Part shown: piece after piece, positions 19,777 through 28,545 of the stretch | Layout of the letters: every line of letters starts with the position of its first letter | Numbering within the stretch: the first letter of the stretch is position 1 | Assembly: GCA_945861225.1 (NCBI GenBank) | Contig: CAMATU010000021.1 | Coordinates: forward strand, 1 to 34,154 | Origin: Klebsiella pneumoniae | GTDB lineage: Bacteria; Pseudomonadota; Gammaproteobacteria; Ga0077536 | Reading direction: 5' to 3' | Length of the DNA stretch: 34,154 nucleotides | Translations under genes and position numbers: made by a program | Notes under the pieces: model-generated | What the model was told of the DNA's origin: nothing | The model's input: the letters and a program-made list of their open reading frames with translations, nothing else | The model's database searches: none

Positions 19777-20571
19777 ATGCGCGCACTCCGGCTGACTCGA
19801 TGGTGGATGGTGATACTGATGAGCGTGGTGCTCCCGGCCTGTGGTTTGTGGCCGGACAAAGATCCCGATGAATTGCCGGAGAACTGGCCCGAAGAGAAAC
19901 TCTATTTCGCGGCCAAGGATCGCCTCGAATCGGGCTCCTGCGCCAGCGCGATCGAATACTTTGAAAAACTCCAGGCGCGCTATCCGTTTGGGGCCTATGC
20001 GGCGCAGGCACAAATAGAATTGGCCTATTGTCAGTACAAATCGGAAGAGGGCGCGGAGGCACTCGCCACCATCGATCGCTTTCTCAAGCTCAATCCCACG
20101 CATCCGCACACGGATTATGCGTTCTACCTGCGGGGGCTTGTGAACTTCAATCTTGATATGGGGATCACCGCGCGCTACCTGCCGCGCGATCCCTCACAGC
20201 GGGATCCGGGCGCCGCGTTGCAGGCCTTCAACGATTTCTCCGAACTCATCAGAAGCTTTCCAGAAAGCCGCTATGTCAGCGATAGCCAGTTGCGCATGAA
20301 GCATCTGCGCAACATCCTGGCGCAGCACGAAGTGAATGTCGCGAATTTTTATATGCGGCGGGGCGCCTTCGTGGCCGCTGCCAACCGTGCTCGCTATGTG
20401 CTCGAAAACTACCAACAGTCGCCCGCGATGCCGGAAGCGTTAGTGCTGCTCGCCAAGGCCTACAAGGTGCTGGAATTGACCGATCTCTCGGATGATACGC
20501 TGCGCGTGCTTGAATTGAATTATCCGAATCATCCGGGTATTGAAGAGGTGAAGCGGACGCGGGTGAATTAA
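19777..20571 (+). CDS. bamD: Outer membrane assembly lipoprotein BamD
   Basis: BamD is the essential lipoprotein of the BAM complex, which inserts beta-barrel proteins into the outer membrane. The 264-residue precursor begins with a basic N-terminus and hydrophobic signal, then the lipobox VVLPAC, so C22 should be lipidated. Five TPR-like helical hairpins follow (~40-250); conserved stretches include YFEKLQARYPFGAYAAQAQIELA and YAFYLRGLVNF. It diverges from rluD across 164 bases, where TAGAAT at 19696 is a plausible -10 without a convincing -35. It faces nadE tail to tail, with a REP pair between. Confidence 0.96.
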   Translation: MRALRLTRWWMVILMSVVLPACGLWPDKDPDELPENWPEEKLYFAAKDRLESGSCASAIEYFEKLQARYPFGAYAAQAQIELAYCQYKSEEGAEALATIDRFLKLNPTHPHTDYAFYLRGLVNFNLDMGITARYLPRDPSQRDPGAALQAFNDFSELIRSFPESRYVSDSQLRMKHLRNILAQHEVNVANFYMRRGAFVAAANRARYVLENYQQSPAMPEALVLLAKAYKVLELTDLSDDTLRVLELNYPNHPGIEEVKRTRVN

Positions 20572-20598
20572 GGGAGCTAGCAGGCCCGCTGGCGTGCT

Positions 20599-20664
20599 AT
20601 CGCGGCTAAAGCCGCTCCTACCACGGGGGAACTACGCATCCGTAGGAGCGGCTTTAGCCGCGAT
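20599..20664. repeat. REP-type palindromic repeat pair (diverging orientation)
   Basis: Bases 20599-20621 (ATCGCGGCTAAAGCCGCTCC then TAC) and 20642-20664 (GTAGGAGCGGCTTTAGCCGC then GAT) are perfect inverted copies of the same unit found at 9481-9545. The order here is reversed: the two GTAGGAG ends face each other across 20 bases, whereas in the first pair the CGCGA ends face each other. The pair fills the 99-base gap between the converging bamD and nadE stops. It can form a hairpin with a 23-bp stem and is likely to affect transcript ends of both genes. Confidence 0.88.
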
Positions 20665-20670
20665 TCCGCA

Positions 20671-22317
20671 CTATGTCCCGCCCGGCCCCTCATCCTGTTC
20701 CGAATAACGCGACGTTATCGGGAACCGCCGGTCGCGCCCAAACGCGCGCTGGGTGATGCGCACGCCGGGTGCTGCCTGGCGGCGCTTGTATTCATTCCGA
20801 TCAACCATCCCCGCGACTCTTTTGACCACTGCCGAATCGAAACCGCGCTGGGCGATTTCCTGCGGCGTTAAATCCTGCTCGATGTAAAGTTCGAGAATGG
20901 GATCGAGCACGTCGTAAGGTGGCAGGCTGTCTGAATCCTTCTGGTCCGGGCGCAGTTCGGCGGTAGGCGGACGCTCAATCACGCGCCGAGGAATGACTTC
21001 TTCGAAGCGATTCCGCCATTCAGCTAAGCGATAGACCAAGGTCTTCGGGCAATCCTTGAGTGGTGCGAACCCGCCTGCCATATCGCCATACAGGGTGGCA
21101 TAGCCAACTGCCATTTCGCTCTTGTTGCCGGTGGTGAGGACCATCCGGCCAGTTTTATTCGACACCGCCATCAGGATCACCCCTCGGCAGCGCGCCTGGA
21201 GATTTTCTTCAGTCACGTCCGGTGCATGCTCACCGAACAGCGGTTGTAACACCGAATTGAACGCCGCGAAGGGCGCTTCGATGGATGCCACTGAACATTC
21301 GCAGCCCATGCGGCGGGCCTGGGCGAGTGCGTCATCAATGCTCATGTCGGCGGTGTAGCGCGAAGGCATGGAGATTGCCGAGACATTGGCAGCACCTAAC
21401 GCATCGACCGCCAACGCGAGCGTGAGCGCCGAATCGATGCCGCCCGATAACCCCAGCACGGCGCCCTTGAAGCGATTCTTGTGCACGTAATCACGCACGC
21501 CCAGCACCAGGGCGCGATAAATATTTTCTTCAGCATAGGTGGGTGTGATGAGCGGCCCCTGGAACGCAAGGCCCTGGGCCGCGCGGGTAACGGTCACCAG
21601 CAAGAGATCTTCTGCGAATTCGGGGCCTGTAACCGCCACGGCACCATCAGGCCCCACCACCATTGAGCCGCCATCGAAGATCAATTCGTCCTGACCACCC
21701 ACGAGATTCAGATACACGATCGGCAGTTCGCTCGCGTGTTGCGCGGCGCGTAGCGCGGCGAGTCGTTCTTCCCGTTTGCCGAGACTGTAGGGCGATGCAT
21801 TGAGGTTAAGGATGAAATCGGCGCCGGCGCGACGCGTAGCCACTGCCGTCGCGGGATCCCAGATGTCTTCGCAGATGCTGAGACCAATCTCGAATTCGTT
21901 TAACTCAAAAGTGAGCGCAGAATCACCCGCCACGAAATAACGCTTCTCATCGAACACCGCGTAATTCGGCAGGCGTTGTTTGCGGTAGGTAGCGCGGAGC
22001 GCGCCACCAGTGAATACACTGGCGCTGTTATAAAGTCCTTCCGCCGTAAGCTCAGGATGACCGACCACTATGGTGATGCCGTCGCTCGCCTGGCAGAGGC
22101 GCTCCAGCGCGTGGGTGACGCGGCGATGCAGGCCAGGTCGAAACAGCAGATCCTCGGGCGGGTAACCAGTCACCGCGAGTTCGGGGAAGACAATCAGATC
22201 CGCCTTGAATTCTTCCCGTGCACGCTGACTCGCAGCGAGCATCTTCGCAGTATTGCCGTCGATATCGCCCACGCAGAAATTCAGCTGGGCGAGCACCATG
22301 TGCAAGCCTGCCGGCAT
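20671..22317 (-). CDS. nadE: Glutamine-dependent NAD+ synthetase NadE
   Basis: This enzyme amidates nicotinic acid adenine dinucleotide to NAD+, using ammonia released from glutamine by its own N-terminal domain. The 548-residue product has a nitrilase-type glutaminase domain (~7-265) with the catalytic triad E46 (FPELAVTGYPPEDLL), K113 (YRKQRLPNYAVFDE) and C149 (SICEDIW). The NAD synthetase domain contains the PP-loop SGGIDSAL (291-298) and TGNKSEMAVGYATLYGDMAGG. Both halves are complete, so the enzyme should use glutamine. The stop at 20671 lies seven bases from the REP pair. It sits 34 bases after sucD on the same strand and may be transcribed with sucCD. Confidence 0.97.
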   Translation of the reverse strand: MPAGLHMVLAQLNFCVGDIDGNTAKMLAASQRAREEFKADLIVFPELAVTGYPPEDLLFRPGLHRRVTHALERLCQASDGITIVVGHPELTAEGLYNSASVFTGGALRATYRKQRLPNYAVFDEKRYFVAGDSALTFELNEFEIGLSICEDIWDPATAVATRRAGADFILNLNASPYSLGKREERLAALRAAQHASELPIVYLNLVGGQDELIFDGGSMVVGPDGAVAVTGPEFAEDLLLVTVTRAAQGLAFQGPLITPTYAEENIYRALVLGVRDYVHKNRFKGAVLGLSGGIDSALTLALAVDALGAANVSAISMPSRYTADMSIDDALAQARRMGCECSVASIEAPFAAFNSVLQPLFGEHAPDVTEENLQARCRGVILMAVSNKTGRMVLTTGNKSEMAVGYATLYGDMAGGFAPLKDCPKTLVYRLAEWRNRFEEVIPRRVIERPPTAELRPDQKDSDSLPPYDVLDPILELYIEQDLTPQEIAQRGFDSAVVKRVAGMVDRNEYKRRQAAPGVRITQRAFGRDRRFPITSRYSEQDEGPGGT

Positions 22318-22351
22318 GCTTAAGCCCCGCGCCCAGTGACGTGTGTGACGC

Positions 22352-23227
22352 TCACCGTCCCATCACACGCTGCATCGTGATGCCCATCTCGGCGGGCGAT
22401 TTCACGGTATGCACGCCTGCTTTTTCGAGCGCCGCGTATTTGTCTGCCGCCGTGCCCTTGCCGCCGGCAATGATCGCGCCCGCGTGGCCCATGCGCTTAC
22501 CGGGCGGTGCCGTGACCCCAGCGATATAGCCGACTACCGGCTTGCGCACATGCTGGGCGATGTATTCCACCGCGTCTTCTTCCGCCGATCCGCCGATTTC
22601 GCCGACCATGATGATCCCTTCGGTTTGCGGATCGTTTTCGAACAGGCGCAGGCAATCGACGAAATTCATACCTTGAATCGGATCCCCGCCGATGCCCACA
22701 CAAGTACTCTGGCCGAGGCCCGCGCGAGTAGTCTGATGCACTGCCTCGTAGGTCAGTGTCCCGGAGCGCGAGACAATCCCAATCTTCCCAGGCTTATGGA
22801 TCGCAGCCGGCATGATGCCCATCTTGCATTCACCAGGCGTAATCAGGCCTGGGCAATTCGGTCCGATCAAGTACACGCTGGGATAATTGGCGAGCATCGC
22901 CTTCACTTTCAGCATATCCAGTACCGGAATGCCTTCGGTGATGCAGGCGATGATGGTAATGCCACCATCGACCGCCTCCGCAATCGCATCCGCCGCAAAT
23001 GGCGGCGGCACAAAAATCATGCTGGCATTGGCACCGGTCGCTTGCACCGCATCATGCACCGTGTCGAATACCGGCCGCTCAAGATGCTGGCTGCCCCCGC
23101 GACCGGGGGTAACGCCACCGACCAGCTGCGTGCCATAGGCGATCGCCTGTTCGGCGTGAAAGGTGCCCTGCTTGCCGGTGAATCCCTGCACGATCACGCG
23201 GGTATCTTTGTTGACGAGAATCGACAT
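22352..23227 (-). CDS. sucD: Succinyl-CoA synthetase alpha subunit SucD
   Basis: SucD is the alpha subunit of the TCA enzyme that interconverts succinyl-CoA and succinate with ATP or GTP formation. The 291-residue protein has an N-terminal CoA-binding domain ([19 protein letters not shown] and GGVTPGRGG). The phosphohistidine region [14 protein letters not shown] places the active-site histidine at H248. [19 protein letters not shown] is also diagnostic. Its ATG overlaps the sucC stop by one base (TAATG on the minus strand), indicating translational coupling and a 1:1 supply of subunits. Confidence 0.98.
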   Translation of the reverse strand: MSILVNKDTRVIVQGFTGKQGTFHAEQAIAYGTQLVGGVTPGRGGSQHLERPVFDTVHDAVQATGANASMIFVPPPFAADAIAEAVDGGITIIACITEGIPVLDMLKVKAMLANYPSVYLIGPNCPGLITPGECKMGIMPAAIHKPGKIGIVSRSGTLTYEAVHQTTRAGLGQSTCVGIGGDPIQGMNFVDCLRLFENDPQTEGIIMVGEIGGSAEEDAVEYIAQHVRKPVVGYIAGVTAPPGKRMGHAGAIIAGGKGTAADKYAALEKAGVHTVKSPAEMGITMQRVMGR

Positions 23228-24393
23228 TACTTTGCTCCTCCTGCGGCGAGCACTACTTTGTGCGCGGCATCGCCAAGATCTTCCGCGCTGGTGATTGCGA
23301 GCCCGCTCTCGGCCAGCATGCGCTTGCCTTCCGCCACGTTGGTGCCTTCCAGCCGCACCACCACAGGTACGCTGACGCCAATCTCCTTGACCGCCGTGAT
23401 AATGCCAGTCGCGATCAAATCACAGCGCACAATGCCGCCGAAAATGTTGACCAGGATGGCTTTCACATTCGGATCCGAACAGATGATCTTGAACGCCTCG
23501 GCGACTCTATCGGCAGTCGTGCCCCCCCCCACATCGAGGAAGTTCGCCGGCTCTCCACCGGATAACTTCACAATATCCATGGTTGCCATGGCGAGGCCGG
23601 CACCATTGACCATGCAGGCGATGTTGCCGTCGAGGGTCACGTAATTGAGATCGAATTCTTTGGCGCGCCGTTCTTTTTCATCTTCCTGGCTGGCGTCCCG
23701 CCAGTCGGCAATGGCTTGCCGGTAGAGCGCGTTATCGTCAATGTTGATCTTGCCGTCGAGTGCGGCGAGGGTGCCATCCTTCAGGATTGCCAGCGGGTTG
23801 ATTTCAACCAGGCTGAGGTCCTTGTCCAGGAACAAGCGGTACAGCCCCTTCAGAATCACCGTCAATTGCTTGCGTTGGGTGTCGTTGAGTTCCAGTGCGA
23901 AGCCCAGGCGACGGCATTGATAGTCCTGTAGTCCCAGAACTGGTTCGACCTGCACGGTGAAAATCTTCTCAGGCGTGGTGGCCGCAACCTCTTCAATGTC
24001 CATGCCGCCGGCGCGTGAGGCCATGAAGGTCACACGCTTGGAGGCCCGATCGACGACTGCACTCAAGTAGAGTTCGTGCGCGATCTGCGCCGCGCTATCG
24101 ATCAACACACAATGGATTGGCTGTCCGCCCGGCCCGGATTGTTTGGTCACGAGCTGCGTGCCAAGCAGGGCCTTGGCCGCGGCTTTCACGTCGTCCAGAC
24201 TTTTCGCAAATTTCACGCCCCCGGCTTTGCCGCGACCGCCGGCATGCACCTGGGCCTTAACCAACCAAGCCTGGCCGCCAATCGACTCTGCGTTGGCCAC
24301 CGCTTCGTCCACGGTGCTCGCCGGCTTACCCGGCAACACCGGTAGCCCATATTCTGCGAACAGGCGTTTCGCCTGATACTCGTGCAAATTCAT
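23227..24393 (-). CDS. sucC: Succinyl-CoA synthetase beta subunit SucC
   Basis: SucC is the ATP-grasp beta subunit of succinyl-CoA synthetase; it binds the nucleotide and, with SucD, forms the CoA and succinate sites. The 388-residue protein starts [22 protein letters not shown], the standard beginning. It contains the ATP-grasp segment [21 protein letters not shown], the metal-binding EINPLAIL, and the C-terminal power-helix domain with [23 protein letters not shown] lies about seven bases before the ATG. It is divergent from the PP0621-type gene. In many bacteria sucCD follow sucAB; here they stand apart, next to pilSR, as I recall for xanthomonads. Confidence 0.98.
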   Translation of the reverse strand: MNLHEYQAKRLFAEYGLPVLPGKPASTVDEAVANAESIGGQAWLVKAQVHAGGRGKAGGVKFAKSLDDVKAAAKALLGTQLVTKQSGPGGQPIHCVLIDSAAQIAHELYLSAVVDRASKRVTFMASRAGGMDIEEVAATTPEKIFTVQVEPVLGLQDYQCRRLGFALELNDTQRKQLTVILKGLYRLFLDKDLSLVEINPLAILKDGTLAALDGKINIDDNALYRQAIADWRDASQEDEKERRAKEFDLNYVTLDGNIACMVNGAGLAMATMDIVKLSGGEPANFLDVGGGTTADRVAEAFKIICSDPNVKAILVNIFGGIVRCDLIATGIITAVKEIGVSVPVVVRLEGTNVAEGKRMLAESGLAITSAEDLGDAAHKVVLAAGGAK

Positions 24394-24498
24394 CTCGTCA
24401 CTCCCTCGGCAAAGTCATCACTTACTGCCCACCCACACCACCGTCGATCATCCATCGAGCATCTGCTGATGACTTGTTCAAGCCGCGCAGAGTGGCGA

Positions 24499-24504
24499 AT
24501 ATAG
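24499..24504 (-). promoter_or_regulatory. Candidate -10 element for sucCD
   Basis: On the minus strand TCCTATATTC contains TATATT, five of six positions of the sigma-70 -10 hexamer, about 106 bases before the sucC start. The hexamer 16-18 bases further upstream (around CAGTGCA) is a poor -35. The 227-base gap must serve two divergent transcripts. This is only a candidate. Confidence 0.35.
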
Positions 24505-24620
24505 GACCCCCGCCCGCGATGCACTGCGCGTTTGATGTTCATAAGCAGTGCGGGGAGAACCGGCGGGCACTATATCGGATAGCTCGCTTAGTTTGAACGT
24601 TACCGCAGCCAGGGATTGAT

Positions 24621-24830
24621 ATGGGGATCGTACGGGCACTGATTATTGTAGGTCTGGTGTGGTTTGGACTGCGCCTATATCGACGCTATCGTGCCGGCGC
24701 GCCGCGCCGCGCCGCGACGGCGCAGGTCAAATTGATTCGCTGCGCGAAATGCGGCGTGTATTTGCCGGAGCAAGATGCCAAAGCTGGTGCCGATAACGCG
24801 CCGGTCTGCGCGCATCATCAGGCAGACTAA
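24621..24830 (+). CDS. PP0621-type small membrane-anchored zinc-ribbon-like protein
   Basis: This 69-residue protein has one N-terminal membrane helix (residues 4-18, VRALIIVGLVWFGLRLY), a basic arginine-rich segment, and a C-terminal CAKCGVYLP pair of cysteines followed by a later C and H (VCAHH). These could form a single zinc site. The layout matches the PP0621 family of uncharacterised proteins often encoded just before pilS in pseudomonad- and xanthomonad-like genomes. The start ATG at 24621 follows a weak AGGGA site. pilS begins two bases after its stop, so the genes are almost certainly co-translated. No function is known; the position suggests a link to PilSR signalling, an inference only. 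Confidence 0.8.
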   Translation: MGIVRALIIVGLVWFGLRLYRRYRAGAPRRAATAQVKLIRCAKCGVYLPEQDAKAGADNAPVCAHHQAD

Positions 24831-24832
24831 TC

Positions 24833-26455
24833 GTGCCGAACGCGCGTCAGCGTTCCCCGGCGGCGATTTCCAGCAATGTCTGGATCGCACTGCGCTTCTT
24901 CAACCTTTATCGACTCGTAATTGCCGGTTTATTCGCGCTGCTTGGCGCACTGGGCAAGTTGCCGCCCACCTTCACCCAGGTGGACCTGAGGCTCCTAACC
25001 TGGTCCGCGAGTGTGTACCTGGTCGGTGCCATTGGGCTGCAAACCTTCATCGAACGTCGGCAGCTGCCTTTCTATGTGTTGCGCAACGCCCTCGTGCTGC
25101 TCGATATCGCCGCACTCACCTTATTCATGCACGCCAGTGGCGGCGCGGCGGGGGGCTTCGGCATCTTGCTGGTGGTGGCAATCGCTGGTGCCTGCCTGGT
25201 GGCAGCCTGGCGCGCAGCAGTGGCCTTCGCGGCGTTGGCGAGTTTGGCCGTGCTGGCCGAGACCATCTTCGGCAGTTTGTATGCGGATTATTCGACTGTC
25301 AGCTATACCCAGGCCGGGCTGCTCGGTGCCGCGCTGTTTGCAACCGCCATCCTGGCCTCCACGCTCGCCGAGCAGGCTCGGCGCAGCGAGGCACTCGCTG
25401 CCGAGCGCGCGATCGCACTCGAGCAACTCTCGCGACTCAATGATCATATTGTGCAACGTATGCGTTCAGGGATCGTCGTGCTGAGGACCGACCTGTCAAT
25501 CGTGTTGATCAACGAATCCGCGCGCCTACTGCTCGCGCGCGCGTCCACGCGGGTTTCTGCCGGACTCGAAACGGCAGAAGTACCACTGGACGACGCTTTG
25601 CAACAGGCCTATCAGGAATGGGGCGCGCGCGGCGAGAATCGTAAAACGCCGCTCAAGCTTGCTAATGGTACTGAGGTGATCGTGTCGTTTACGCAGCTGG
25701 GAGAGGCCGCTGCTGGCGACACCCTGGTCTTCATCGAAGATGCCGCTGAAACCCAGCAGCGCGCGCAGCAGATTAAGCTCGCATCGCTGGGGCGTCTCAC
25801 CGCCAGTATCGCGCACGAAATCCGCAATCCCCTGTCGGCGATGAGTCACGCGGGGCAATTGCTCTCTGAATCTCCCGAACTGAATCAGGGTGATTTGCGC
25901 CTGGCCCAAATCGTGGTGGAACACGCGGGGCGCATGAACGAAATCATCAAGAACGTGATGATGATCGGTCGCCGCGATGTCGCGCTCAGCGAGTCCTTCG
26001 CGCTCGGCGCTTGGCTGGAGGATTTCATCGCCGAGCTGAGCGAGCGCCTTGCGCTGGAACCAGAGGCTATGGTGGTTGAGGCGTTCGATCCCAAGCTCAC
26101 CGTGCGCATGGATCGCAGCCAGCTGCACCAGGTGTTGTGGAACCTGTGCGAGAATGCGCTGCGCTACAGCACCCGCGCGCCGCAGCTGCGCTTCGTGTGC
26201 GACACGCAGCGGGATAATGGCCGACCCTTCATCGATGTGATCGATACTGGACCAGGCATGACCAACGAAGTGGCTGAACAGATCTTTGAACCGTTCTTTA
26301 CCGGCGAACCGACTGGGACTGGCCTGGGTTTGTACATTGCGCGCGAGTTATGCGAGGCCAACCAGGCGGCGCTTTCCCTGCAAGCACACGGGCCTCTCGG
26401 ATGCTGTTTCCGTATTCTGTTTGCCCACCCCGATCGCCAACAATTGAGCGCGTGA
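24833..26455 (+). CDS. pilS: Sensor histidine kinase PilS
   Basis: PilS is the inner-membrane kinase that adjusts pilin transcription through PilR; in P. aeruginosa it senses pilin in the membrane. The 540-residue protein has an N-terminal block of about six membrane helices (~20-180), then a PAS-like domain (~205-305, IVVLRTDLSIVLINESA). The kinase core has the H-box SIAHEIRNPLSAMSHAG with H328, the N-box NLCENALRYS, DTGPGM (G1), and GTGLGLYIARELCEANQA (G2). The start is GTG at 24833. pilR follows seven bases after its stop. The assignment to PilS rather than another NtrB-like kinase rests on topology and the pilR/pilA neighbours. Confidence 0.93.
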   Translation: MPNARQRSPAAISSNVWIALRFFNLYRLVIAGLFALLGALGKLPPTFTQVDLRLLTWSASVYLVGAIGLQTFIERRQLPFYVLRNALVLLDIAALTLFMHASGGAAGGFGILLVVAIAGACLVAAWRAAVAFAALASLAVLAETIFGSLYADYSTVSYTQAGLLGAALFATAILASTLAEQARRSEALAAERAIALEQLSRLNDHIVQRMRSGIVVLRTDLSIVLINESARLLLARASTRVSAGLETAEVPLDDALQQAYQEWGARGENRKTPLKLANGTEVIVSFTQLGEAAAGDTLVFIEDAAETQQRAQQIKLASLGRLTASIAHEIRNPLSAMSHAGQLLSESPELNQGDLRLAQIVVEHAGRMNEIIKNVMMIGRRDVALSESFALGAWLEDFIAELSERLALEPEAMVVEAFDPKLTVRMDRSQLHQVLWNLCENALRYSTRAPQLRFVCDTQRDNGRPFIDVIDTGPGMTNEVAEQIFEPFFTGEPTGTGLGLYIARELCEANQAALSLQAHGPLGCCFRILFAHPDRQQLSA

Positions 26456-26462
26456 TTTACCC

Positions 26463-27785
26463 ATGACGCACCAGGCACTTATTGTCGATGACGAACCCGC
26501 GATCCGCGAGTTGATCGCGATTACGCTCGGCCGCATGAATGTTGACTGTGTATCCGCGGCAACTTTAAACGAGGCGCGGCAGGCGTTGCAGGCGCAGCGC
26601 TTTGATCTGTGCTTAACAGATATGCGACTTCCCGATGGCAACGGGCTCGAACTCATCGCACTCATACAACAACATCACCCGGATTTGCCGGTCGCGATGA
26701 TCACCGCGCACGGCAACATGGAATCCGCGATTCAGGCGCTCAAAGCGGGGGCTTTTGATTTCGTGAATAAGCCCGTGGACATCAACGATCTGCGCCGCCT
26801 GGTGGCCCAGGCAATCAAGGTCGGCGAACCACGCCAAGTCGCGGTACCTACCCGCCAACTGGTGGGTCGCTCGGAAGCGATTCAACAGTTGCACGAGACA
26901 ATTGCCAAGGTCGCGCGCAGCCAGGCGCCGGTGTATGTCAGCGGCGAATCCGGGACGGGCAAGGAACTGGTCGCGCGCTTAATCCATGAACAAGGGCCGC
27001 GCGCGGCGCAGCCGTTCATTCCGGTGAACTGCGGCGCGATTCCGCATGATCTGCTCGAGAGCGAACTGTTTGGGCACACGAAAGGCAGCTTCACCGGCGC
27101 GGTGGCGGACAAGCCGGGGCTTTTCCAGGCAGCCAATGGCGGCACCCTTTTTCTGGACGAAGTGGCCGATCTCCCGTTGCAGATGCAGGTGAAACTGCTG
27201 CGCGCGATTCAGGAGAAAAGAGTGCGGCGAGTCGGCGCGCAAATTGAAGAGGCGACCGACTGCAGAATTCTGTCCGCCACCCATCAATCGCTTGCCGAGC
27301 TAGTCGAGGCGGGCACCTTCCGCCAGGATCTCTACTACCGGATTAATGTGATCGAACTGAAGGTGCCGCCCTTGCGTGCACGTGGTGGCGATGTGCTGTT
27401 GATTGCCGGGCATATATTGAACCGAGTCGATGGACGCAGCTTCGAACTCTCCGATGCAGCCCGCGCCGCACTAGGTGCCTATCGCTTCCCAGGCAATGTG
27501 CGTGAACTGGAGAATATTTTGGAACGGGCAGTGACTTTGTGTGAGGGATTGATCATCGAGCCGGCAGATCTGCGCTTGCCTGAATCGCCAATAGCCGGAA
27601 GTGGGGCGGGCAACCCGCGCTTATCCGATACGGGTGAACTTCAAGTGTATCTCGACGATGTCGAACGCAAACGGATTGTGGACGCGCTAGAGAAGACGCG
27701 TTGGAACAAGACCGCTGCCGCCAAGTTGCTCGGAATCAGCTTCCGCGCGCTGCGCTATCGCCTGGACAAGCTCGAGATCGAGTGA
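26463..27785 (+). CDS. pilR: Sigma-54-dependent response regulator PilR
   Basis: PilR is the NtrC-type activator that drives pilA from a sigma-54 promoter. The 440-residue protein has a receiver domain with phosphoacceptor D53 (CLTDMRLPDG) and conserved K103 (NKPVD). The AAA+ domain begins near 133 with Walker A GESGTGKE (161-168) and the sigma-54 contact loop GSFTGA (208-213); many NtrC proteins have GAFTGA. ATLFLDEV-type Walker B follows as GTLFLDEVADLP. The Fis-type helix-turn-helix is at the C terminus (NKTAAAKLLGISFRALRYRLDKL). A matching -24/-12 promoter and two dyads lie just downstream before pilA, which strongly supports the name. Confidence 0.95.
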   Translation: MTHQALIVDDEPAIRELIAITLGRMNVDCVSAATLNEARQALQAQRFDLCLTDMRLPDGNGLELIALIQQHHPDLPVAMITAHGNMESAIQALKAGAFDFVNKPVDINDLRRLVAQAIKVGEPRQVAVPTRQLVGRSEAIQQLHETIAKVARSQAPVYVSGESGTGKELVARLIHEQGPRAAQPFIPVNCGAIPHDLLESELFGHTKGSFTGAVADKPGLFQAANGGTLFLDEVADLPLQMQVKLLRAIQEKRVRRVGAQIEEATDCRILSATHQSLAELVEAGTFRQDLYYRINVIELKVPPLRARGGDVLLIAGHILNRVDGRSFELSDAARAALGAYRFPGNVRELENILERAVTLCEGLIIEPADLRLPESPIAGSGAGNPRLSDTGELQVYLDDVERKRIVDALEKTRWNKTAAAKLLGISFRALRYRLDKLEIE

Positions 27786-27814
27786 GAGGCAGAAGGCGAG
27801 ATCTGCCCTAATTT

Positions 27815-27827
27815 GTCACTTTGTGAC
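27815..27827. promoter_or_regulatory. Candidate PilR operator, distal copy
   Basis: GTCAC-TTT-GTGAC is a perfect inverted repeat with a 3-base centre, ~134-146 bases upstream of the predicted pilA start. A near-identical dyad occurs 77 bases further on (27892-27904). The half-sites contain TGTC/GACA-like sequence, similar to what is reported for PilR sites in P. aeruginosa. Assignment to PilR is inferred from position and duplication. Confidence 0.55.
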
Positions 27828-27891
27828 CTGCGTATAAGGCCGATTTGTCCCTCAAGCCAGCCAGCTAGGCGCGAATCCCCACCATCTGGGG

Positions 27892-27904
27892 GTTACTCTG
27901 TGAC
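27892..27904. promoter_or_regulatory. Candidate PilR operator, proximal copy
   Basis: GTTAC-TCT-GTGAC repeats the architecture of the distal dyad at 27815 with one mismatch in the left arm. It is centred ~63 bases upstream of the predicted pilA start, a normal enhancer distance for a sigma-54 activator. Two such sites about seven helical turns apart would place activator oligomers on the same DNA face. Confidence 0.55.
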
Positions 27905-27935
27905 ACCCCGCACAAGGATTCCCAATTGTTAAAGT

Positions 27936-27951
27936 TGGCACACTTGCTGCT
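27936..27951 (+). promoter_or_regulatory. Sigma-54 (-24/-12) promoter of pilA
   Basis: TTGGCACACTTGCTGCT carries GG at 27937-27938 and GC at 27949-27950 with exactly ten bases between, the invariant spacing of RpoN promoters. TGGCAC matches the -24 consensus fully, and CTGCT matches the -12 element except its first base. Transcription should start near 27961, giving a ~112-base leader before pilA. This fits the known RpoN/PilR control of pilin genes. Confidence 0.9.
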
Positions 27952-28073
27952 CGCTATATCAACAACGCGCTGCCGAGCCCCGCTCGACGGATGTCGGAGT
28001 AGAAGGCAATCGAGCCGCCATCTTCTGAGCGCGGTCCGAAGTTAGAGTTGATAATTTAGTTAGGAGATTAGTC

Positions 28074-28493
28074 ATGAAAAAAGTCCAACAAGGTTTTACG
28101 TTAATCGAACTCATGATCGTGGTTGCGATCATCGGTATCTTGGCCGCAGTCGCGATCCCCGCGTATCAGGATTACACCATCCGCGCGAAAGTGACGGAAG
28201 GTTTGAGCTTGGCGTCGGCTGCTAAGACCGGTATTTCTGAGTATTTTGCGACCAACGGAGCGGTGCCAACGTCCAATTCGCTGGCAGGTCTGGCGCCTGC
28301 GGCGTCAATCACAGGCAACGCGGTCAAAAGTGTAACGATTGGTGCTGCTGGCATCGTCACCGTCGCGTTCTCCGGTTCGCCGATTACGGATTCGACGCTC
28401 ATACTGACGCCGACCACGACTGCCGGAAACATTAAATGGAACTGCTCCTCCGGCACCCTCGAAGACAAGTATCGCCCGTCATCCTGCCGCTAA
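28074..28493 (+). CDS. pilA: Major type IVa pilin PilA
   Basis: PilA is the subunit of the type IV pilus filament. The 139-residue prepilin has a short basic leader MKKVQQG cut by PilD before F8, then the classic [25 protein letters not shown] helix with the conserved E5 of the mature chain. The mature protein is ~132 residues. C124 and C138 near the C terminus can form the disulfide-bonded D-loop ([16 protein letters not shown]). A Ser/Thr-rich stretch ([12 protein letters not shown], ~106-117) is a possible glycosylation area, by inference. AGGAG at 28062-28066 lies seven bases before the ATG. An intrinsic terminator follows 18 bases after the stop, so pilA is probably a strong single-gene transcript. 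Confidence 0.97.
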   Translation: MKKVQQGFTLIELMIVVAIIGILAAVAIPAYQDYTIRAKVTEGLSLASAAKTGISEYFATNGAVPTSNSLAGLAPAASITGNAVKSVTIGAAGIVTVAFSGSPITDSTLILTPTTTAGNIKWNCSSGTLEDKYRPSSCR

Positions 28494-28511
28494 TAAAATA
28501 CGGCTCATTCT

Positions 28512-28545
28512 AAAAAACGCCACGGCTTACCGTGGCGTTTTTTTT
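28512..28545 (+). terminator. Intrinsic terminator after pilA
   Basis: AAAAAACGCCACGG (28512-28525), loop CTTA (28526-28529) and CCGTGGCGTTTTTT (28530-28543) form a perfect 14-bp stem ending in a run of eight T. It lies 18 bases after the pilA stop. The first possible ATG of the next gene (28546) follows the T-run directly, so that gene needs read-through or a promoter not recognised here. Confidence 0.95.

Noticed and set aside
22409..23644. 411-codon plus-strand open frame opposite sucD/sucC
   Set aside because: It is antisense to well-conserved succinyl-CoA synthetase genes and encodes no recognisable domain.
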